A DNA stretch of 16,044 bases from Gemmatimonadaceae bacterium (GTDB taxonomy: Bacteria; Gemmatimonadota; Gemmatimonadetes; Gemmatimonadales; Gemmatimonadaceae). Below the pieces are notes generated by a model. That model did no database searches. It saw only the letters and a program-made list of their open reading frames with translations, and had not been told where the DNA came from. Position 1 is the stretch's first letter, and each line of letters opens with the position of its first letter. The position numbers and the translations under genes were made by a program. The stretch is from assembly GCA_014379705.1 (NCBI GenBank), contig JACMLI010000125.1, forward strand, positions 1 through 16,044, given 5' to 3'. Positions 11,962 through 16,044 of this stretch are shown here, one piece after another.

Positions 11962-14448
11962 GTGCTGAACCAGCTCAAGTCCGAGGCACGCCCCACGCCG
12001 GGGCCCCCGGCCCGGGGGGCGCACGCCATCCTCCTCGTCGACGATTCCGAAGATGACGCCGAGTTGGTGCGTCGCGCGCTGAGCCGGGGCGGACTGTCGT
12101 GCGACATCGTGCGCGTCGACGATGCGCCCCTCTTCCGGCTGGCGCTCGAGGCGCGGTCGTGGGACCTGGTGATCGCCGACTACTCGCAGCCGACCTTCGG
12201 TGCGCTCGCCGTGCTGGAGTTGCTGCACCAGATGGACGTCGACCTGCCGTGCGTGGTGATCTCGGGCGTTGCCGGCGAGGATCGGGCGGTCGAGACGATG
12301 CGCGCCGGCGCCAAGGACTTTGTCCCCAAAGACCGGCTGCAGCGGCTCGTGCCGGTGGTGCAGCGCGAACTCGACGAGGGCGTCCTGCGGCGCGAGCGCG
12401 CTCGCGTCTGGCGCGAGGAGCGCGAGCACGACCGCCGCATGCACGAGGCGAGCGCCTCGCTGTTCGAGTTGCTCCGCAGCGGGGACTTCGCCTCCGGGAA
12501 TGCGATCTCCGTGTACCGCACGCTCTCGGAACTCGTCGCCCGCGCCCTCGACGTCGACCGCGTGTCGATGTGGATGTTCGAGGCCGACCGCACGGTCTTT
12601 CGCTGTGTGGAATCGTTCGATTTCCTGGCGAATGAGCACGCGAGCGGGCAGGCCTACGAAATTGCCGAGAACCCCGATTACTTCCGCGCGCTGGAATTCA
12701 GCCGGTACGTCGAGGCACATGACGAGTGCGGGGATCCGCGCCAGCAGGAGGGGATCGCGCGGCCTGGCGAGGCGAGTACCCAGCTCGATGCCGCCATCCG
12801 CTTTCGCGGCGACATGGTCGGCGCCCTGTGCGTGGACCACATTGGCGCCGCGCGTCGCTGGCGTGGCGACGAGCACGTCTTTGTCGGGTCGATCGCCGAC
12901 CTCCTCGCCCTCGTCATCGAGGGGAACGAGCGACGTCGCGCCGAGGAGCTGCTGCGGGAAAGCGAGGTCCGCTACCGCGAGCTCTGGCAATACGCGCTCG
13001 ATGGCATGTTCACCCTCGATGGCCAGGCGCGCATTACGTCGGCGAACGAAGCGGGCATGATGCTCCTCCAGCGTCCAGCGGGGGCAATCCTTGGCCGGCG
13101 CCTCATGGACTTCCTCGTCCCCACCGAAGTCCCCGACGCGATGCAGGCCTACGCCGGGCTTCTGTTGGATCCACCGGTCCCTGCGGACTCGTTGTCGCTC
13201 ACGATGCTGCGGCCGAATGGGAGCCGGGTGCATGTCGAGGCGACCGCCCAGCGCATCGATCGCAGCGATGCGGTGGTGCAGGTGCTCGCCATCGTGCGCG
13301 ACGTCTCGCATCGCCGGCAGTTGGAGGGGCAGCTGCAGCAATCGCAGAAGATGGAGGCGATCGGGCGACTCGCCGGCGGCGTGGCGCACGACTTCAACAA
13401 CCTGCTGACGGCGATCATCGGCTACTCGCAGATCGCGTCCATCCGCCCCGACATGCCGGCGGCCGCGGTGGTCGACCTCAAGGAGATCACGTCGGCGGCG
13501 CATCGCGCGGCGGCCCTCACGCGCCAGCTCCTTGCCTTCAGCCGGCGCCAGGTGCTCGAGCCGCGGGTCCTCAACGTGAACGCTGCCGTGTCGGGAATCG
13601 AGCTGCTCCTCCGGCGCCTGATCGGCGAGGACGTGCAGCTCGTGACCGACCTCGATCCGGAGATCGCCCATGTCCTGGCCGATCCCAGCCAGCTGGAACA
13701 GGTGATCCTCAACCTCGCGGTGAACGCGCGCGACGCGATGCCGGAAGGCGGGCGCCTGGTGCTCCGGACGCGCATGGCCGCGCGCATCGACCGCGGTGCC
13801 CTGGTCGGGACCGAAACTACCCCCGGTCCATTCGTCGTCCTCGAGGTAGTGGACGGCGGGGTGGGCATGGACGAGGAGACGCGCTCGCACGTCTTCGAGC
13901 CCTTCTTCACCACGAAGTCGGCCGGCACGGGGCTCGGTCTCTCCACGGTGTATGGCATCGTGCAGCAGAGCGGTGGGGGGCTCGCCCTCACCAGCGAACC
14001 GGGGGTCGGATCGACCTTCTCGGTCTACCTCCCCATTGCCGCCGGCAACATCGACGAGCACGCGCCGACGTCGGCGCCCGTCGGCGCGACGGGTCACGAG
14101 TCTATCATGCTGGTGGAAGACGACGACCGCGTGCGCGCCCTGGCGTCGCGCATTCTGCGTCTGGCCGGATACACGGTGATGGAGGCGAGCGAGCCCACCC
14201 TTGCCATCGGCGACGCCGACCGCGCGAACCACGCGATCGACCTCGTGGTGACCGATCTCGTCCTGCCCTCGATGACGGGGCGCGAGCTCGTGAAGCGACT
14301 GCAGGTCGACCGGCCGAAGCTGCGCGCCCTGTTCATCTCGGGGTATCGCCAGGAGCCGGAGGCGCACGGCACCGGCGAGGCGTTCCTGCCCAAGCCCTTC
14401 ACCCCCGAAGCCCTGACGACGGCTGTCCGGGCGGTTCTGGACGCTTAG
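11962..14448 (+). CDS. Hybrid sensor histidine kinase, REC-GAF-PAS-HisKA-HATPase-REC
   Basis: From the GTG at 11962 the protein has 828 residues. The frame is open from 11869, but the first 31 codons there read repeat sequence. Order (numbered from 11962): REC1 about 20-130 (ILLVDDSEDD, phospho-acceptor Asp73 in VIADYSQP, ISG, VPKD); GAF about 165-320; PAS about 335-450; HisKA with GGVAHDFNNLL and His476; HATPase with N box NLAVNARDAM (Asn588), G1 DGGVGMD (Asp631), G2 GTGLGLSTVYG; and REC2 about 715-828 with Asp765 (VVTDLVLPSMTG) and Lys811 (LPKPF). There is no membrane helix, so it is a soluble sensor, likely driven by phosphorylation of REC1 or by a GAF/PAS ligand. No DNA-binding output is fused, so its target is unknown. 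It is divergent from the ABC exporter. Confidence 0.92.
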   Translation: MLNQLKSEARPTPGPPARGAHAILLVDDSEDDAELVRRALSRGGLSCDIVRVDDAPLFRLALEARSWDLVIADYSQPTFGALAVLELLHQMDVDLPCVVISGVAGEDRAVETMRAGAKDFVPKDRLQRLVPVVQRELDEGVLRRERARVWREEREHDRRMHEASASLFELLRSGDFASGNAISVYRTLSELVARALDVDRVSMWMFEADRTVFRCVESFDFLANEHASGQAYEIAENPDYFRALEFSRYVEAHDECGDPRQQEGIARPGEASTQLDAAIRFRGDMVGALCVDHIGAARRWRGDEHVFVGSIADLLALVIEGNERRRAEELLRESEVRYRELWQYALDGMFTLDGQARITSANEAGMMLLQRPAGAILGRRLMDFLVPTEVPDAMQAYAGLLLDPPVPADSLSLTMLRPNGSRVHVEATAQRIDRSDAVVQVLAIVRDVSHRRQLEGQLQQSQKMEAIGRLAGGVAHDFNNLLTAIIGYSQIASIRPDMPAAAVVDLKEITSAAHRAAALTRQLLAFSRRQVLEPRVLNVNAAVSGIELLLRRLIGEDVQLVTDLDPEIAHVLADPSQLEQVILNLAVNARDAMPEGGRLVLRTRMAARIDRGALVGTETTPGPFVVLEVVDGGVGMDEETRSHVFEPFFTTKSAGTGLGLSTVYGIVQQSGGGLALTSEPGVGSTFSVYLPIAAGNIDEHAPTSAPVGATGHESIMLVEDDDRVRALASRILRLAGYTVMEASEPTLAIGDADRANHAIDLVVTDLVLPSMTGRELVKRLQVDRPKLRALFISGYRQEPEAHGTGEAFLPKPFTPEALTTAVRAVLDA

Positions 14449-14485
14449 CTCTTCGTAGCGCGATCTTGCCCTGGGGCTGGACCCT

Positions 14486-14496
14486 GGGGTTACCCC
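14486..14496. promoter_or_regulatory. Short palindrome GGGGTTACCCC upstream of the small-protein cluster
   Basis: GGGGT and ACCCC flank a central T. A CCCTGGGG direct repeat occurs at 14469-14476 and 14482-14489, 13 bases apart, the second overlapping the palindrome. The site lies in the 160-base gap between the hybrid kinase stop (14448) and the first small gene (14609). TAGTAT (14497-14502) and TATTCT (14524-14529) follow and are weak -10 candidates. An operator role is a guess from symmetry and position. Confidence 0.3.
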
Positions 14497-14594
14497 TAGT
14501 ATTCTGCTCGCGAGCTCAGCGCTATTCTGTGCTGGCACCCTCCCTTCTTCCTGTCACGCGTGGGAGGAGAGGTGAATCCACAACGCGTTCGACC

Positions 14595-14600
14595 GGGAGG
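14595..14600 (+). promoter_or_regulatory. Strong ribosome binding site GGGAGG
   Basis: GGGAGG ends eight bases before the ATG at 14609 and fixes that start. Most other genes in the window have no recognisable Shine-Dalgarno, so this one stands out and suggests efficient translation. Confidence 0.8.
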
Positions 14601-14608
14601 TCGGAAAC

Positions 14609-14950
14609 ATGGCGGCTCGAAAGGCCACATCTCACAAGATTTCGCTCAAGGAAGCGGCGAAGCTCACTGACCGGCACCGCCAGGCTGTCGTGGCGGCAGG
14701 CAAGGGGAAGCGATCGGTGACCCCCGGCGACCTCGGTGGCGCCTTCGACAAGAAGGCGGTGACGAAGATGCTGGAGCGCGCGGACGCCAAGTACCTGCGC
14801 TTTTACTACGGCACCAACGCCAAGGGACAGCGTGAGCTGGTGCTGGTCGCGTCAGACGCCAAGGGCAACGACCTGACCGAAACAACGCTGGACGGACACC
14901 TTCCCTGTCCGCCATTCTGTCCCCCCGAGGACAGCTTGCTTCGCGGTTGA
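14609..14950 (+). CDS. Small protein with C-terminal CPPFCPP tail, copy 1
   Basis: This is a 113-residue protein of unknown function. The N-terminus is Lys/Arg-rich (MAARKATSHK), followed by ISLKEAAKLTDRHRQAV, a probable helix, then AVTKMLERADAKYLRFYYGTNAKGQRELVLVASDAKGND, which reads as alternating strands, and the tail TLDGHLPCPPFCPPEDSLLRG. It has no signal peptide and no membrane segment. It is a paralogue of the next gene: shared positions include ISLxxAxxLTxRH, RxYxG, KGQ, VLVAxDxxGND and LDGHxPCPPFCPPExS. The only two cysteines, Cys99 and Cys103, lie in the tail, each followed by Pro. I recall similar uncharacterised proteins with CPPxCPP ends in Bacteroidota, but could not check. It is probably the first gene of a cluster with the next two. 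Confidence 0.85.
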   Translation: MAARKATSHKISLKEAAKLTDRHRQAVVAAGKGKRSVTPGDLGGAFDKKAVTKMLERADAKYLRFYYGTNAKGQRELVLVASDAKGNDLTETTLDGHLPCPPFCPPEDSLLRG

Positions 14951-14969
14951 GCCTTCCACTCCTCCACTG

Positions 14970-14976
14970 AAAGGGA
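14970..14976 (+). promoter_or_regulatory. Ribosome binding site AAAGGGA
   Basis: A purine-rich AAAGGGA ends six bases before the ATG at 14983, supporting that start for the second small gene. Confidence 0.65.
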
Positions 14977-14982
14977 CTTCCC

Positions 14983-15366
14983 ATGGCGAACTACAAGGAC
15001 AAGCAGCCCCGCCGCATACCTACGAAGCCGCAGGATCAGCGCATCTCGCTCGCGCGCGCGGTCGACCTGACAAAGCGTCACCAGCGTTCGTCCCCAGCGT
15101 CCGAGAAGGCGGGATTCTTCTTCGGCGCGTGGATCACTGAACTGCTCGCCCAGCCTGGCGTATACGGCATGCGCATTTACCATGGCCTCGACGAAAAGGG
15201 CCAGTATCGCATGGTGCTCGTCGCCGTCGACAAGGAGGGCAACGACATCGTGAAGACGCGCAAGGTGCTCAAGACCGGCGCCGTGGCGCGGGCGTTCAAC
15301 GATGCCATCCTGCTCGACGGTCACTGGCCGTGTCCGCCGTTCTGCCCCCCGGAATCTCCGCTCTAA
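14983..15366 (+). CDS. Small protein with C-terminal CPPFCPP tail, copy 2
   Basis: This is a 127-residue paralogue of the gene just upstream, starting 32 bases after its stop. The N-terminus is basic and Pro-rich (MANYKDKQPRRIPTKPQDQ). Then come ISLARAVDLTKRHQRS, KAGFFFGAWITELLAQPGVYGMRIYHGLDEKGQYRMVLVAVDKEGNDIV, a spacer about 17 residues longer than in copy 1 (KTRKVLKTGAVARAFNDAI), and the tail LLDGHWPCPPFCPPESPL. The two cysteines of the tail are again the only ones in the protein. The tail is the most conserved part and ends within a few residues of the C-terminus in both. It has no export signal, so it should be cytosolic. Function is unknown; the tail could bind metal or haem (two Cys-Pro dipeptides), form a disulfide, or be recognised by a partner. 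Confidence 0.87.
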   Translation: MANYKDKQPRRIPTKPQDQRISLARAVDLTKRHQRSSPASEKAGFFFGAWITELLAQPGVYGMRIYHGLDEKGQYRMVLVAVDKEGNDIVKTRKVLKTGAVARAFNDAILLDGHWPCPPFCPPESPL

Positions 15367-15375
15367 GATCTCGAA

Positions 15376-16044
15376 GTGAAGGCTCTCGGTGGATGGGTTG
15401 GGTGGTTGGTGGTCGCTGCCCTCGCGTTGGCGCAGCTGCCCCTGCTTCCGCCGGTCGCGCCGACCTATCAGCTCGCGATCATCAGCCTCGCCGTTGCGAC
15501 GCAGTTGATGCCGACGTTCGCGGTGCTGAGCCTCGAGAGGCCGGTACCGCCTGCGCGCTTCTGGATTGCGATCTGGGGCCTCGCCTTCTTTCTCAGCGAT
15601 ACCTCCCAGCTCTTCATCTCCTCGGTGGCACGGCAGGAAAATCTCTGGTTCTACCTGATCGCCAATCCCCTCGAGGATGCGGCGCTGCTCATGGCGTTTT
15701 CGTACTGGCAGATTCGCCCGGTCATGCGTCTCACGTTTCGGGTTGCCATTCCGTTACTCGCCTTCGTGACACTGGCGATCGCGCTGGCGTTCGGCGAAGT
15801 CAACACCTTCAAGACCGCGTCCTCGCCGTTCCGGCTGCTTCTCATCACCACGGCCGTGGCGTACACGTTCGTCGTGCGGCTCGCGCGAGAGAACGACCGC
15901 ATCGGTGCGCGCGACTGGCTGTGGACGTCGCTCGGGGTCATTCTCTACTACTCTGCGTACGTCGTCGTGGACCCCGTGTCGGCCGCGCTCCTGCCGCAGC
16001 GCCCGGACCTCGCGCGCCTGGTGTATGTCGTCAAGGGCGCGGTA
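15376..16044 (+). CDS. Polytopic membrane protein (3' end outside window)
   Basis: An uninterrupted frame of 223 codons runs from a GTG at 15376 to the end of the window. It starts nine bases after the second small gene's stop, so the three genes are probably one operon. Hydrophobic segments lie at about 6-24, 31-52, 62-80, 89-111, 119-139, 151-169, 181-201 and from 214, seven or eight helices with short loops. The loops contain PLEDAALLMAFSYWQIRP and RLARENDRIGARDWLW. I recognise no family motif. A multi-helix N-terminus like this could be a free-standing membrane protein or the sensor half of a signalling protein continuing beyond the window. The start is inferred from reading frame and spacing; no clear Shine-Dalgarno is present. 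Confidence 0.7.
   Translation, partial: MKALGGWVGWLVVAALALAQLPLLPPVAPTYQLAIISLAVATQLMPTFAVLSLERPVPPARFWIAIWGLAFFLSDTSQLFISSVARQENLWFYLIANPLEDAALLMAFSYWQIRPVMRLTFRVAIPLLAFVTLAIALAFGEVNTFKTASSPFRLLLITTAVAYTFVVRLARENDRIGARDWLWTSLGVILYYSAYVVVDPVSAALLPQRPDLARLVYVVKGAV

Noticed and set aside
11956..14538. An 860-codon open frame on the minus strand opposite the hybrid kinase
   Set aside because: It mirrors the kinase gene in high-GC DNA; its translation is Arg/His/Gly-rich without domains, while the plus-strand frame has all kinase motifs.
12726..14720. A 664-codon plus-strand open frame in another phase within the kinase gene
   Set aside because: Arg/Gly/Ala-rich out-of-frame translation, extending beyond the kinase into the small-protein cluster; no recognisable domain.
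14609..15366. Ribosomally made peptide (RiPP) precursors
   Set aside because: The tails are conserved and Cys-rich, but the proteins are long, have a folded-looking middle part, and no maturation enzyme is visible in the window. The membrane gene runs off the end, so this is not fully excluded.

Overview
The window looks like chromosomal DNA from a high-GC, Gram-negative-type bacterium. It codes for signal peptidase I, secreted hydrolases with signal peptides, a lipobox protein and a large hybrid histidine kinase. Gene content, scarce Shine-Dalgarno sequences and intergenic spaces filled with short tandem repeats suggest Gemmatimonadota. That placement is an inference from style and was not tested by phylogeny.

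Layout. Positions 1-186 hold the end of a signal peptidase I gene. A run of plus-strand genes follows: secreted penicillin acylase family Ntn-hydrolase (456-2882), RidA-like lipoprotein (3021-3509) overlapping a secreted esterase-D-type hydrolase (3509-4669), a small four-helix membrane protein (4763-5308), an aldo/keto reductase (5405-6424), a secreted M24 metallopeptidase (6537-7943), a GroES-like protein (8017-8391), a bacilliredoxin (8490-8933) and a MinD/CpaE-like protein without a P-loop (8972-9514). Convergent to these, on the minus strand, lies a NatA/NatB-type ABC exporter (ATPase 10784-11749, permease 9511-10791). Divergent from the exporter is a REC-GAF-PAS-HisKA-HATPase-REC hybrid kinase (11962-14448). 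The window closes with a tight cluster of two tandem small paralogues (14609-14950 and 14983-15366), both ending in DGHxPCPPFCPPE, and a polytopic membrane protein that runs off the end (from 15376).

Two things stand out. First, the last cluster: two related small proteins with a conserved double Cys-Pro tail, strong ribosome binding sites that most neighbours lack, and a membrane partner 9 bases downstream. I know of no function for this family, and it is the best candidate here for an undescribed system. Second, the repeats: almost every sizeable intergenic gap carries short tandem arrays. Several have a strict 7-bp period and are arranged as two inverted arms that fold into long hairpins between one gene's stop and the next gene's start. 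The same kind of sequence has entered genes: a 4 x 7-bp array lies inside the penicillin acylase, a REP-like palindrome cluster forms the linker of the secreted esterase, and one array supplies the last codons of the 181-residue membrane protein.

The first two-thirds mostly encodes secreted or envelope hydrolysis (acylase, esterase, peptidase) plus redox and protein-quality functions. Nothing in the sequence ties these into one pathway. No tRNA, rRNA, CRISPR array, transposase or prophage gene was seen.
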